A stretch of DNA of 64,000 nt from JADLHS01 sp036274115 (lineage in GTDB: Bacteria > Verrucomicrobiota > Verrucomicrobiia > Limisphaerales > JADLHS01), in NCBI GenBank assembly GCA_036274115.1, contig DASUGI010000113.1, positions 1 through 64,000 on the forward strand. The letters are read 5' to 3'. The translations under genes were made by a program, and so were the position numbers. Shown one piece after another: positions 26,765-35,365 of this stretch. Positions within the stretch are counted from its first letter, which is position 1. Every line of letters starts with the position of its first letter. The notes under the pieces were generated by a model. The model saw only the letters and a list, made by a program, of their open reading frames with translations. It did not search any database and was not told the DNA's origin.

Positions 26765-28612
26765 ATGCCAACGCACGCCCAGCGCCTGATTCACGCGGTT
26801 AGAACTGGCAATCACGCGCGCCTGCGTGATCTATTGGCGCATTCGACCGACGTCGATGCCCGTTCGGCAGCCGGTCGAACGGCCCTGCACGCCGCCGCTG
26901 AGGAAGGTGACCTGGAGGCCGCTCGCATTCTCATCGAGTCCGGCGCCGAGGTGAATGCGCGGACGAACAATGGGCAAACCCCTTTACATTTGGCGGCGGG
27001 CTACGGCGGCTTCTGCGATCTGGCAGACCTGGATCGAGACCGAGCCGATCCTTGCAACCGGCAGCGGCATCACCCAACGCATCCCGAAGTCGCCGAGGCC
27101 ATCACTTCAATCCTCAAAGAGCGAAACTCCCGGCTGCCGGACCAACTCGGGCCAACTGATACGATTCCTTCGGATCGGAAGGCGGAAATCTTTCTAGCCA
27201 TGCTGGAGGCCTTCAGCGATTTGCGGGAACTGCATCGCGCCATCGTTTCGCGAGGCGTTGATGTTGATCAGGTTGATCCACACTTCGCTGAGTTTCTGCG
27301 CGGTCGCCCCCGCTATTTGCGGATGGTCGAGTATTTACTCGAGGCAAAAGCTGACATCAATGCGCTCGACGAAGCCGACAACTCACCGCTGCACTTCGCG
27401 GTGGAACTTGGACAGCCCGAGATGGTCGAACTGTTGCTGAAGCGCGGCGCGCGCATTCCTTCGCCATCCATGGATGACTCAACGCAGTGCCTGGTGTCGC
27501 TGGCTTTGGATTACAGCAAGGTTGAGGTTGCGGAAATCCTGGTTCGTCATGGCGTCCCATTCAACCCAGGCGGCCTTCATCTTCACGAAGCGACCGGCAA
27601 CGCCCGAAAAGAAGTTGTCCTCTGGCTGCTAGGACACGGCGCGGATATCAATCACACTTCCGACGATGGCAACACGCCGATAATGGATGCAGCCATGAAC
27701 GGCCACCATGAAATGGTGGCTTGCCTGCTGGAACAGCGCCCGCAGATTCATTATTGCAACCAACAAGGGGAAGGGTTGTTGCATTGCGCTGCACGTTGGT
27801 ATCAATGCCTTGCAGTTGTGCTGCCACTCGGTCTGCCCCTGAACCAACAGAGCGCTTCCGGCGCCACCCCACTCCATGCCGCCGCGCAATCCGGCGACCC
27901 GAGTGCCGTGCAGGCATTGATAGCTGCCGGTGCCTCCGTAAACGTGCAAGACCATACCGGCAACACGCCGCTGCACTGCATCTTCATCAGTGACGAATTC
28001 CGGCCCGATATCGAGTTCCCCCTGTTCCTTCAATTGGTCGCAGGCGGCGCCGACCGCTCGATCCGGAACAAGGAGGGCAAGACGGCGTTCGATCTTGCGG
28101 TTCAGTGGAGGTATCCCGAGGAATATCACCTGCTGTTGCGGCCCGGACCTACCGCGATGTCCGCAGCTTCATTCGTCTGGTTGGGCGAACCCAAATACCG
28201 CGAGCTATTGCCGGACGCCATGGTCTCCGTGGAAATCGAGTCTCAGTTGTGGCCGTCGTGTGAGCATTATCTGCATGCGCTCAAGACCACAGATCTGGCA
28301 GTCCGCGAGCAAATCCGCCAGGCCGGCTCGGTCAGAGATGCCCTGCATCGGCTTCATGACTCCAAAGTGAAGCCGCCCAAGACGCTCGAGTGGGCGAGAT
28401 TTCGTGACGACGCCATGCGGGCTGCGTTGTTGGCCAGGGCCAGACAGCATCCGGCCATTGGCGAGTTGCTCCTCTCCACGGGCGACGCGCAACTGATCTC
28501 CGATGGCCACTGCGATTCTTACTGGACGTCCGGACCAGACGTCCCGTTCAACGCCATTGGCAGGATGCTCATGAGCGTCCGCAATGAACTGCGCGACCGC
28601 AAACCCAGCTGA
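26765..28612 (+). CDS. Ankyrin-repeat protein
   Basis: 615 residues without a signal peptide, so probably cytoplasmic. Ankyrin repeats are seen at about residues 5-80 (GRTALHAAAEEGDLEAARIL, GQTPLHLAAGYG), 190-310 (DNSPLHFAVELGQPEMVELL) and 310-460 (GNTPIMDAAMNGHHEMVACL, GATPLHAAAQSGDPSAVQAL). The last 150 residues are not repeats and are not recognised. Ankyrin arrays bind other proteins, so it is probably an adaptor; partner unknown. Divergent from the sigma factor gene with 105 bp between them. Confidence 0.88.
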   Translation: MPTHAQRLIHAVRTGNHARLRDLLAHSTDVDARSAAGRTALHAAAEEGDLEAARILIESGAEVNARTNNGQTPLHLAAGYGGFCDLADLDRDRADPCNRQRHHPTHPEVAEAITSILKERNSRLPDQLGPTDTIPSDRKAEIFLAMLEAFSDLRELHRAIVSRGVDVDQVDPHFAEFLRGRPRYLRMVEYLLEAKADINALDEADNSPLHFAVELGQPEMVELLLKRGARIPSPSMDDSTQCLVSLALDYSKVEVAEILVRHGVPFNPGGLHLHEATGNARKEVVLWLLGHGADINHTSDDGNTPIMDAAMNGHHEMVACLLEQRPQIHYCNQQGEGLLHCAARWYQCLAVVLPLGLPLNQQSASGATPLHAAAQSGDPSAVQALIAAGASVNVQDHTGNTPLHCIFISDEFRPDIEFPLFLQLVAGGADRSIRNKEGKTAFDLAVQWRYPEEYHLLLRPGPTAMSAASFVWLGEPKYRELLPDAMVSVEIESQLWPSCEHYLHALKTTDLAVREQIRQAGSVRDALHRLHDSKVKPPKTLEWARFRDDAMRAALLARARQHPAIGELLLSTGDAQLISDGHCDSYWTSGPDVPFNAIGRMLMSVRNELRDRKPS

Positions 28613-28670
28613 CTTCCGGCTTTCGCGACTACGGTTCGCACCGGTATTCTCCTGACGTGAGACTCACGAG

Positions 28671-30629
28671 ATGAGCGAGCGCCCCGAACCACGCCAGGAG
28701 CAACTCCGCTCCTCCCGCGAGCGCTACCGCCGCTTCGTCCAGGACTACAAGCACCATCGGCTCGACGACGCAGAAGACCAAAAGCCTGCCGATAGTTCTG
28801 CCAAAACCCCTGACACTCCACCGAAGGAATCCAAACAGGAACGCCGCGCCACCCGCCGCAAATACGTGCGTGAGTATCTGCGCTGGCTGAAACCGCATCG
28901 CTACGCCATCGGCGTGCTCTTCCTGCTCGCCCTGGTCACTGCCGGTTTCGAAATGATTGAGCCACTGTTCATGCGGTTCATCATCGACCGCGTTCTCCTG
29001 AACGACAAACTGGCTTCGGCATCGCGCCTCAATCATCTCCACATTGCGGGCGCGCTTTTTGTCGGCGTTATCGTGCTCACCCGGCTCGCCGATACTCTCA
29101 GGGATTACCGTCAGCGCCTCGTAAACGTCCGCGTGATGTTGTCCCTGCGCGAATCGCTCTTCGACCGCTTCCTGCACCTGCCCCTTCCCAAACTGTGGGA
29201 CATGAAAACCGGCGGCATCCTCTCGCGCCTGACCGGCGATGTGGACACCACCACCGGCTTGTTGCAAATGGCCATTATGTCGCCGGTCGTTTCGGTCATT
29301 CGTTTGATCATTGCCGTCGCACTGCTCATGCACCTTAACTGGCGACTGGCATTCACGGCGCTGGCCATTATTCCCGGCCTCATCGTTTTAAGTTTTATCA
29401 TGTCACGCCGCGTCCGGCCGATATATCGAGCGATGCGCAAGGACGTGGAACTCATCGATGGCCGCGTGGGTGAAACGTTCTCAGGCATTCGCGTCGTCCG
29501 CGCCTTTGGCCGCGAACTGCGTGAACTGTTTGACTACATGCTCGGTCGCCACACCGTGCTGCGCAAAGAGATGTTCGCGCACCGCCGCGAAATGGTTCTC
29601 TGGACGTCCTGGGGGTTGTTGCTGGGCGCCGTCAACGTCATCATCGTCTGGTATGGCGGCTATCTGCATATCGCAGGTGGCGCATCCATCGGCGACATTA
29701 TGGCGTTTCAATGGTACACCTTCCTGCTGCTCAATCCGGTCTGGAACATCGTTAACACCTTCTCGGAACTCCAACGCTCCTTGGCCGCGATGGAACGCGT
29801 CTTCGAAATTCTTGGCATGGAACACGACAAACCCGACAAGCCGAATGCCGTCGATGCTCCAACCATCGTCCGTGAAATCCGCTTCGAGAACGTGCACTTC
29901 GAGTATCGCAAGGACCAGCCCGTCGTGCGCGACTTCAATGTTGTTGTACCCGCCGGTTCAGTCGTCGCGCTCGTCGGGCGAAGCGGTGCCGGCAAAACGA
30001 CGGTCACCGATCTCGTCGCCCGCTTCCACGATCCCACTCAAGGCCGCATTCTGGTCAACGGAACAGACATCCGCGACTTTCGCCTCAGCACTTACCGGGA
30101 TCTGCTGGCCATTGTGCAACAGGACGTATTCCTGTTCGACGGTTCGGTCCGCGACAACATTGCCTATGGCCGCCATGACGCCACGCCTGCTCAGGTCGAA
30201 GACGCCGCGCGCCGTGCCAATGCCCACGAGTTCATCATCAAGCTTCCCAATCAATACGAAACCTTTGTTGGCGAACGCGGTGTCAAACTCTCCGGCGGCC
30301 AGCAACAACGACTCGCCATCGCCCGCGCCGTGCTCGCCTCCCCGCAAATCCTGATTCTCGACGAAGCCACCAGCAACCTCGACACCGAAAGCGAACAACT
30401 CATCCAGGCCTCGATGGCGGACTTGCTCGCCGGACGCACCACCTTCGTCATCGCCCATCGCCTCTCCACCATCCGCCGCGCCAACCTGATTCTGCTCATG
30501 GAAAACGGACGCGTCATCGAACGCGGCACTCACGATGAACTGATGAACGCCCGCGGTGACTATTACCGCATGGTGTTGCGCCAAATGGAATCTCACGGCC
30601 ACCAAGGCGAAGAAGTTCTGAAGGAATGA
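28671..30629 (+). CDS. ABC exporter, fused membrane and ATPase domains (MsbA-like)
   Basis: 652 residues. A highly charged cytoplasmic extension of about 70 residues (many Arg, Glu, Lys) precedes six membrane helices of the type IV exporter fold (about 75-360). The ATPase domain follows, with Walker A VGRSGAGKTT, signature LSGGQQQRLAIARAV, and Walker B ILILDEATSNLD. This half-transporter would work as a homodimer to export lipids, peptides or drugs. The N-terminal extension is longer than usual. The next gene overlaps its stop codon by 4 bp. Confidence 0.92.
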   Translation: MSERPEPRQEQLRSSRERYRRFVQDYKHHRLDDAEDQKPADSSAKTPDTPPKESKQERRATRRKYVREYLRWLKPHRYAIGVLFLLALVTAGFEMIEPLFMRFIIDRVLLNDKLASASRLNHLHIAGALFVGVIVLTRLADTLRDYRQRLVNVRVMLSLRESLFDRFLHLPLPKLWDMKTGGILSRLTGDVDTTTGLLQMAIMSPVVSVIRLIIAVALLMHLNWRLAFTALAIIPGLIVLSFIMSRRVRPIYRAMRKDVELIDGRVGETFSGIRVVRAFGRELRELFDYMLGRHTVLRKEMFAHRREMVLWTSWGLLLGAVNVIIVWYGGYLHIAGGASIGDIMAFQWYTFLLLNPVWNIVNTFSELQRSLAAMERVFEILGMEHDKPDKPNAVDAPTIVREIRFENVHFEYRKDQPVVRDFNVVVPAGSVVALVGRSGAGKTTVTDLVARFHDPTQGRILVNGTDIRDFRLSTYRDLLAIVQQDVFLFDGSVRDNIAYGRHDATPAQVEDAARRANAHEFIIKLPNQYETFVGERGVKLSGGQQQRLAIARAVLASPQILILDEATSNLDTESEQLIQASMADLLAGRTTFVIAHRLSTIRRANLILLMENGRVIERGTHDELMNARGDYYRMVLRQMESHGHQGEEVLKE

Positions 30630-31009
30630 GCAAGAACATTGACGAGTTCTGGACAACCGTAGAACGCGCGCTTGTTGCTTCGGGCGGTGATATGGAACGA
30701 AAATGTGAATTGCTCACGGCAGAACTGGAGCGTCTGTCCGGCGAGAAATCAAAGGCATTTAACCAGCATTTGCGTGATTTGTTCCATCGCGCATATATCT
30801 GGGATTTGTGGGGAGCGGCATACCTGATGAATGAGGGGTGTCGCGACGATTCCCTTATGGATTTCAGATACACCTTGATTTCCCTGGGCCGAACCGTTTG
30901 CGAAAACGCATTGGCGAACCCCGATTCCCTCGCCTTGGTGAATTGGACTTGGGGTGAGCGGATTGGTGGAAACGCAGGTTCAGCAGCTCAGCCTGCCTTT
31001 GGGCGTTGA
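30626..31009 (+). CDS. DUF4240 protein
   Basis: 127 residues. It begins IDEFWTTVERAL and contains YIWDLWGAAYLMNEGCRDDS followed by FRYTLISLGR and ALANPDSLA, which together match the DUF4240 family (function unknown; often described near WGR/immunity-type genes). The C-terminus is shorter than many relatives and ends in a low-complexity tail (GGNAGSAAQPAFGR), so the last part may have been altered by a frameshift. Overlaps the exporter stop codon (ATGA), suggesting coupled translation. Confidence 0.75.
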   Translation: MSKNIDEFWTTVERALVASGGDMERKCELLTAELERLSGEKSKAFNQHLRDLFHRAYIWDLWGAAYLMNEGCRDDSLMDFRYTLISLGRTVCENALANPDSLALVNWTWGERIGGNAGSAAQPAFGR

Positions 31010-31021
31010 GCGCTCGCCAAA

Positions 31022-32170
31022 GTGACTGGCGGTCGCCATCCTGCGCGGGTGAGTGTTCAAGAAATCGCGGCTGAGGTAATCCGTCGTACGAATCGGGAGA
31101 AACCGGCAGATGCGGCGTTGCGCGAGGTGCTGAGGCGTCAGCGCAACTTGCCGCCATTTGATGCCGCAGAGGTCAGCCACATCGTTTTCCGGCATTATCG
31201 CTGGCACGGGTGGTTGCGACAGGAACGCAATTTGGAAGGCAAGTTGCGGTTGGCGCAGCGCCTTGAAGACCGATTCAAGGCCAATCCAGATTCCATTCCG
31301 CTGGCGGATTTGCGAGCCAGGGCGGTGCCCGCGTGGTTGCTCGACGAAATGGAAATCAATGAGGCGTGGCTGCGTGCGTTACAACGCGAACCAAAGCTCT
31401 GGCTCCGTGCGAAGCGAGGGCCGGAGAGATCGCTGGCGGGGAAGCTTGGCTTGATTGAGACGCCCGGGATGTCAGGGGCATTTATCTATGAAGGCGAGGC
31501 GGACTTGTTCAAGTCGCCAGAATTTCACGCGGGTGAGTTTGAGATTCAGGACATCGCTTCGCAGGCGGTCGGGTTGCTCTGCGATCCGAAACCGGGTGAA
31601 ACCTGGTGGGACGCTTGTGCCGGCGAAGGTGGCAAGCTGCTCCACTTATCCGATTTAATGCAGAACAAGGGGTTGATCTGGGCCAGCGACCGGGCTGCGT
31701 GGCGATTGCAGAAGCTCAAGCGGCGTGCGGCGCGGGCGAAGGTTTTCAATTATCGCGCGGAACTTTGGGAGGGCGGAGCGAAGTTGCCAACAAAAACAAA
31801 GTTCGATGGCGTGTTGGTGGATGCGCCGTGCAGCGGCATTGGGACGTGGCAGCGGAATCCACATGCGCGGTGGACGACGGATGTGAAGGATGTGCTGGAA
31901 TTGGCCGAGGTGCAGAAACGATTACTGGCGAATGTCGCGGGTTCGGTCAAACCAGGTGGGAAGTTGGTCTATTCCGTTTGTACTTTGACCGGGAAGGAAA
32001 CGGTCGAAGTCGTGGAGGAGTTTAGCCGGACGCATGTGGATTTTGAGTCGATGACTTTGCCGGTGGAATTAGTTAGCCGCACTCCCACGAGTGCAGCCAC
32101 CGTGACGATTGGGCCGCAGGATTTGGGCGGGAACGGGATGTTTATCGCGGGCTGGCGGCGCAGGAAATGA
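31022..32170 (+). CDS. RsmB/NOP2-family RNA cytosine-C5 methyltransferase
   Basis: 382 residues; GTG start with no strong ribosome binding site, and a start some codons downstream is possible. The N-terminal 130 residues resemble the NusB-like/RNA-binding part. The Rossmann-like SAM domain contains WWDACAGEGGKLLHLSDLM, the catalytic loop LVDAPCSGIGTWQRNP and the second conserved cysteine in YSVCTLTGKE, the two-cysteine pattern of m5C methyltransferases. Substrate is probably rRNA or tRNA; E. coli RsmB acts on 16S C967, but this is not shown to be its orthologue. Confidence 0.9.
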   Translation: MTGGRHPARVSVQEIAAEVIRRTNREKPADAALREVLRRQRNLPPFDAAEVSHIVFRHYRWHGWLRQERNLEGKLRLAQRLEDRFKANPDSIPLADLRARAVPAWLLDEMEINEAWLRALQREPKLWLRAKRGPERSLAGKLGLIETPGMSGAFIYEGEADLFKSPEFHAGEFEIQDIASQAVGLLCDPKPGETWWDACAGEGGKLLHLSDLMQNKGLIWASDRAAWRLQKLKRRAARAKVFNYRAELWEGGAKLPTKTKFDGVLVDAPCSGIGTWQRNPHARWTTDVKDVLELAEVQKRLLANVAGSVKPGGKLVYSVCTLTGKETVEVVEEFSRTHVDFESMTLPVELVSRTPTSAATVTIGPQDLGGNGMFIAGWRRRK

Positions 32171-32199
32171 CTGTCACCAGATTGTAACATTGCCGTAAC
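32171..32199 (+). promoter_or_regulatory. Pho-box-like array upstream of phoB
   Basis: Three direct repeats with an exact 11-bp period: CTGTCAC (32171-32177), TTGTAAC (32182-32188) and CCGTAAC (32193-32199), with 4-nt spacers. The E. coli Pho box is built from CTGTCAT-like 7-mers spaced by 4 nt, so the first two units match well. The array starts directly after the methyltransferase stop and lies 57 nt before the proposed phoB start. It suggests PhoB autoregulation, as is known in other bacteria. Confidence 0.55.
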
Positions 32200-32255
32200 G
32201 CGCTTGTTGCTGCGTTTGCGTTGTGTGGCGATGCGGCTCATGCTATCAAGCGACC

Positions 32256-32939
32256 GTGACAAAGCAGAAGATTCTGGTGGTGGACGACGAGCCGGAGGCG
32301 GTTGAACTGGTGGAGTTCAATCTGAAGCAAGCCGGCTTTGAGGTCGCCACGGCGGCTGATGGCGGCGAGGCACTCAAGAAAGCTAAAGCAAGTCTGCCGG
32401 CGTTGGTGGTGCTGGATTTGATGTTACCGGAGGTTGATGGGTTGGAGGTTTGCAAGCTCATGCGTCGGGACGCGACCACGGCGAAGATTCCCATTCTCAT
32501 GCTCACCGCAAAAGCTTCAGAGATTGACCGTGTGCTCGGGCTAGAGCTGGGCGCGGACGATTACCTGACGAAACCCTTCAGTCCGCGTGAACTGGTGTTG
32601 CGCGTGAAAAAAATCCTGGATCGCAGCGGGAACAAGACTGAGGCGCGCGAATCCCTGCGGTTTGGCGATCTGGTGATTAATGTCCCGAAGCACCTTGCAG
32701 CTTGGAAAGGCAAGGCCTTCGATTTGACTGCGACGGAGTTCAAGCTGCTCACCGTGCTGGCGCAAAGGGCCGGGCGGGTGCAATCGCGCGACGCACTGCT
32801 GCGGGACGTTTGGGAGTATGACAGCGTGATTGACACGCGGACTGTGGATACGCACCTGCGACGATTGCGGGAGAAACTTGGACCGGCGGCAAGGCATCTC
32901 GATACCGTGCGCGGCGTTGGCTATCGGTTCATCGAGTAG
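32256..32939 (+). CDS. phoB: OmpR/PhoB-family response regulator
   Basis: 227 residues from a GTG start (MTKQKILVVDDEP); an upstream GTG at 32223 is less likely because it adds residues unlike the family. The receiver domain has the acidic pair D10/D11, the phosphoacceptor D54 (VVLDLMLPEVDG) and the conserved Lys in DYLTKPFSP. The winged-helix DNA-binding domain runs from about residue 130, with LTATEFKLLTVLAQ and SVIDTRTVDTHLRRLREKLG, ending RGVGYRF. These match PhoB closely. The kinase gene follows and a Pho-box-like array precedes it, so control of the phosphate-starvation response is likely. Confidence 0.85.
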   Translation: MTKQKILVVDDEPEAVELVEFNLKQAGFEVATAADGGEALKKAKASLPALVVLDLMLPEVDGLEVCKLMRRDATTAKIPILMLTAKASEIDRVLGLELGADDYLTKPFSPRELVLRVKKILDRSGNKTEARESLRFGDLVINVPKHLAAWKGKAFDLTATEFKLLTVLAQRAGRVQSRDALLRDVWEYDSVIDTRTVDTHLRRLREKLGPAARHLDTVRGVGYRFIE

Positions 32940-33006
32940 TTGGCGCACCGCAACCGCCGTGTCGGCAGAAATCCTTCCCATTCACATCTCGTGCGGAGTA
33001 GCGTTT

Positions 33007-34188
33007 GTGAACATGCCAACCTCGCTCACCATCTTCTTCGGGGTCATTTGCCTTCTGGCGTTGCATTTCTGGTGGCGTTGGCGGCTCGAACGCGAGCGGA
33101 AGTCCTGGCGTGCCGAGTTGGGGCGGCGTGAAAATCAGGAGATGGTGGCGGAAGCGGAAGGACGCGCGCGGCAGGATGCCCTGTTGGACAGCATGATTGA
33201 AGGCGTCCTCGTTCTGGACGAAACGAATCGCGTGCAGTTTGCCAACCGCGCCTTTGCCGAAATGTTTGCCACGACGGGTATGTTAAGTGGCAAGCCCGTG
33301 TTGGAGGCGGTTCGCACCCATGAAGTCGCGGAGATTGTTGAACAGACGAATCAGGGCGGCCGCGTCATTGATCATGAGATGAAACTGCCCGGCGACCCGG
33401 AACGGTGGTTGCAAGTCAATGCGGCGGCGATCACGAATGTGGATCGGCGGCGTCTGGGCACGGTGCTGGTCTTTCATGATTTAACGCGGATAAAGCGCCT
33501 GGAACGCACGCGCGAGGAGTTTGTTGGCAATGTCAGTCACGAGTTGAGGACCCCGCTGTCGTTGATCAAAGGTTACGCGGAAACGTTGCTGGATGGGGCG
33601 CAGGACAATCCGGAGGTCGCAACGAAATTTCTTCAGACGATCGATCGGAATGCCCGACGGTTGGATTTGCTCATTCAGGATTTGCTCACGATCTCCGCGC
33701 TGGAGTCGGGGCGGATTGCAATCAGCCGACAGCCGGTCGCGTTGCGGGCGGTGGTTGAGCGCGGATTTGCCGATATAAAGTCTCAGGCTGAGGCGCGCCG
33801 GGTGAAACTGGTGAATGAACTCCCGGATTTAACTGGGGAGGCCGATGAAACGCGAGTGGAGCAAGTAGTGGGCAATCTGCTTGAGAACGCTGTGAAGTAC
33901 GGTCGTGAAGGCGGCACGGTGACGGTCGGTGGGCGGGCAGTGGCAAACAATCAACTGGAAATTTTTGTGCGGGACGATGGTCCCGGCATTCCGGCCGAGG
34001 CGCGCGAGCGAATCTTCCAAAGGTTTTACCGGCTGGACAAGGCCCGTTCCCGCGAGCAGGGCGGGACGGGGCTGGGTTTGGCCATTGTGAAGCACATTGT
34101 GCAGGCGCACGGCGGCCGGGTTTGGGTGGAAAGCGAGCCCGGAAGGGGCGCGGCCTTTTTCTTTACCCTGCCGCAGCGCGCCAGTTAA
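33007..34188 (+). CDS. phoR: PhoR-type sensor histidine kinase
   Basis: 393 residues from a GTG at 33007, which has GGAG 8 nt upstream; ATG at 33013 is the alternative. Residues about 5-22 form one membrane helix (LTIFFGVICLLALHFWWRW). A PAS domain follows at about 55-160, then HisKA with the phosphorylated His in VGNVSHELRTPLSLIKGYAE (about residue 178) and a HATPase domain with DDGPGIPAEARERIF and GTGLGLAIVKHIV. The single helix plus PAS layout is that of PhoR. It starts 67 bp after phoB, so the two form an operon. Confidence 0.87.
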   Translation: MNMPTSLTIFFGVICLLALHFWWRWRLERERKSWRAELGRRENQEMVAEAEGRARQDALLDSMIEGVLVLDETNRVQFANRAFAEMFATTGMLSGKPVLEAVRTHEVAEIVEQTNQGGRVIDHEMKLPGDPERWLQVNAAAITNVDRRRLGTVLVFHDLTRIKRLERTREEFVGNVSHELRTPLSLIKGYAETLLDGAQDNPEVATKFLQTIDRNARRLDLLIQDLLTISALESGRIAISRQPVALRAVVERGFADIKSQAEARRVKLVNELPDLTGEADETRVEQVVGNLLENAVKYGREGGTVTVGGRAVANNQLEIFVRDDGPGIPAEARERIFQRFYRLDKARSREQGGTGLGLAIVKHIVQAHGGRVWVESEPGRGAAFFFTLPQRAS

Positions 34189-34202
34189 CGCGCGCCAGCG
34201 GA

Positions 34203-34595
34203 TCAGGGATTGTCGCGCGTGCCGCCCGTGGCCGGTTGCGTCTGCGGTTGTTCCGCAGATTGGACCTGGTTGGCGTTTTCGTACACGGAGATGTTATTGA
34301 TTACCTGTAGATTGCCCTGGGTGTTACGGGCGATCTGCTCGGCAGCATTCTTCTGGTCCTGGCTTGAAACCCAGCCGCTAAGCTGGACCTTGCCGCCGTA
34401 GGTCGACACCCTTACGCCGTCAAACTTGTAGGTCGGCGCATCCTGAAGCGCTGTTTCCACTCGGTGGGTGATATTCTCATCATCCAGCATCCTTCCCGCG
34501 GTACGGCCGCCTTCTCCGGAGGTTCGGCAGCCCACGACGCTTAATGTTGCGGCCAGCAGCACTGGCAGCCCAAGTAACTTCAGATTTGTTTTCAT
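34203..34595 (-). CDS. BON-domain lipoprotein
   Basis: 130 residues from the ATG at 34595, which has AGGAAA about 7 nt upstream. The N-terminus is a lipoprotein signal ending LSVVGCRTS. Residues about 40-105 form one BON domain (ITHRVETALQDAP, VQLSGWVSSQDQKNAAEQIA), a module that binds phospholipid or the cell surface. A Gln/Thr/Pro-rich tail ends the protein. BON lipoproteins (OsmY/DolP type) often answer envelope stress. Convergent with phoR, with only 14 bp between stops. Confidence 0.85.
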   Translation of the reverse strand: MKTNLKLLGLPVLLAATLSVVGCRTSGEGGRTAGRMLDDENITHRVETALQDAPTYKFDGVRVSTYGGKVQLSGWVSSQDQKNAAEQIARNTQGNLQVINNISVYENANQVQSAEQPQTQPATGGTRDNP

Positions 34596-34678
34596 AGAAT
34601 CATTTCCTGCTTGATGAAAGATGCGCTGCGAATTGTTGTCCCTTCCATAGGGCATATTACCCAAAATCAGTATGCGGC

Positions 34679-35197
34679 TCAGAAGCGCAAACGAACGCCG
34701 AAGCGCCAAAGGGCCAGATTGGGGCTGTCCTCCGGGAACACGCCACGAATGTCAATGAACACGCCCGTCATGCGGTTCAACCGGAACTCTGCGCCGCCGC
34801 CCACCTGGCCGGTCCATTGAGGTTCGTCATGAAATTGGCGACCAAACCCGATCAGGGCATAAGGTGCGAGCGACCACTTCTCAATCGGATAACGGGCGAG
34901 CGCACTGAAATCAATGTGGTTGGGTAAATCCCAATCATCGATATACGTTTCCGCGCTCGCGCCGAAGTAGCGGGTGAAATAGTAATTCACTCCCGCACCA
35001 AGGCCGATGGTATCATCGTCGGCAAAATTCTCCCGATTGCGGGTAGCGCCAACGCCAAAGAGATCGAGGCTGAATTCTTTTGCATCAAACTTGCGGCCTC
35101 CCTCCGTGTATTCGAACGAGTTTTGCATAGGGCCGCCGATTGCCGTGGAGGCGATCAGCAGCATCGAGGAAGCGAGAACGGTGAGTTTGTTATCCAT
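34679..35197 (-). CDS. Small outer-membrane beta-barrel protein
   Basis: 172 residues from MDNKLTVLASSMLLIAST, which gives a signal peptide ending about TAIGG. The rest has the alternating strand pattern of an eight-stranded OmpA-like barrel (VNYYFTRYFGASAETYIDDW, YALIGFGRQFHDEP) and ends in the aromatic FGVRLRF typical of barrels. No enzyme motif seen. It precedes the BON lipoprotein gene by 83 bp on the same strand, so both may be expressed together. Confidence 0.75.
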   Translation of the reverse strand: MDNKLTVLASSMLLIASTAIGGPMQNSFEYTEGGRKFDAKEFSLDLFGVGATRNRENFADDDTIGLGAGVNYYFTRYFGASAETYIDDWDLPNHIDFSALARYPIEKWSLAPYALIGFGRQFHDEPQWTGQVGGGAEFRLNRMTGVFIDIRGVFPEDSPNLALWRFGVRLRF

Positions 35198-35365
35198 AGC
35201 CAATTTTTGCGTAACTTGGAATAGACAAAGAGATTTCCAAGTGGGGTAAGTGCCCCAAGGCGCCAGGCACAAATGCTCAATCCGTTTACGGCTTTGGCTG
35301 AAGCTTCGCGAGCGAAGCGGAAGAGAAATCGCGTCACGATTATGTCAAGCCGACGGTGGCGGACC

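Noticed and set aside
35303..35318. GCTTCG/CGAAGC hairpin between the kelch gene and the outer-membrane protein gene.
   Set aside because: No T run and short loop; too weak to call a terminator.
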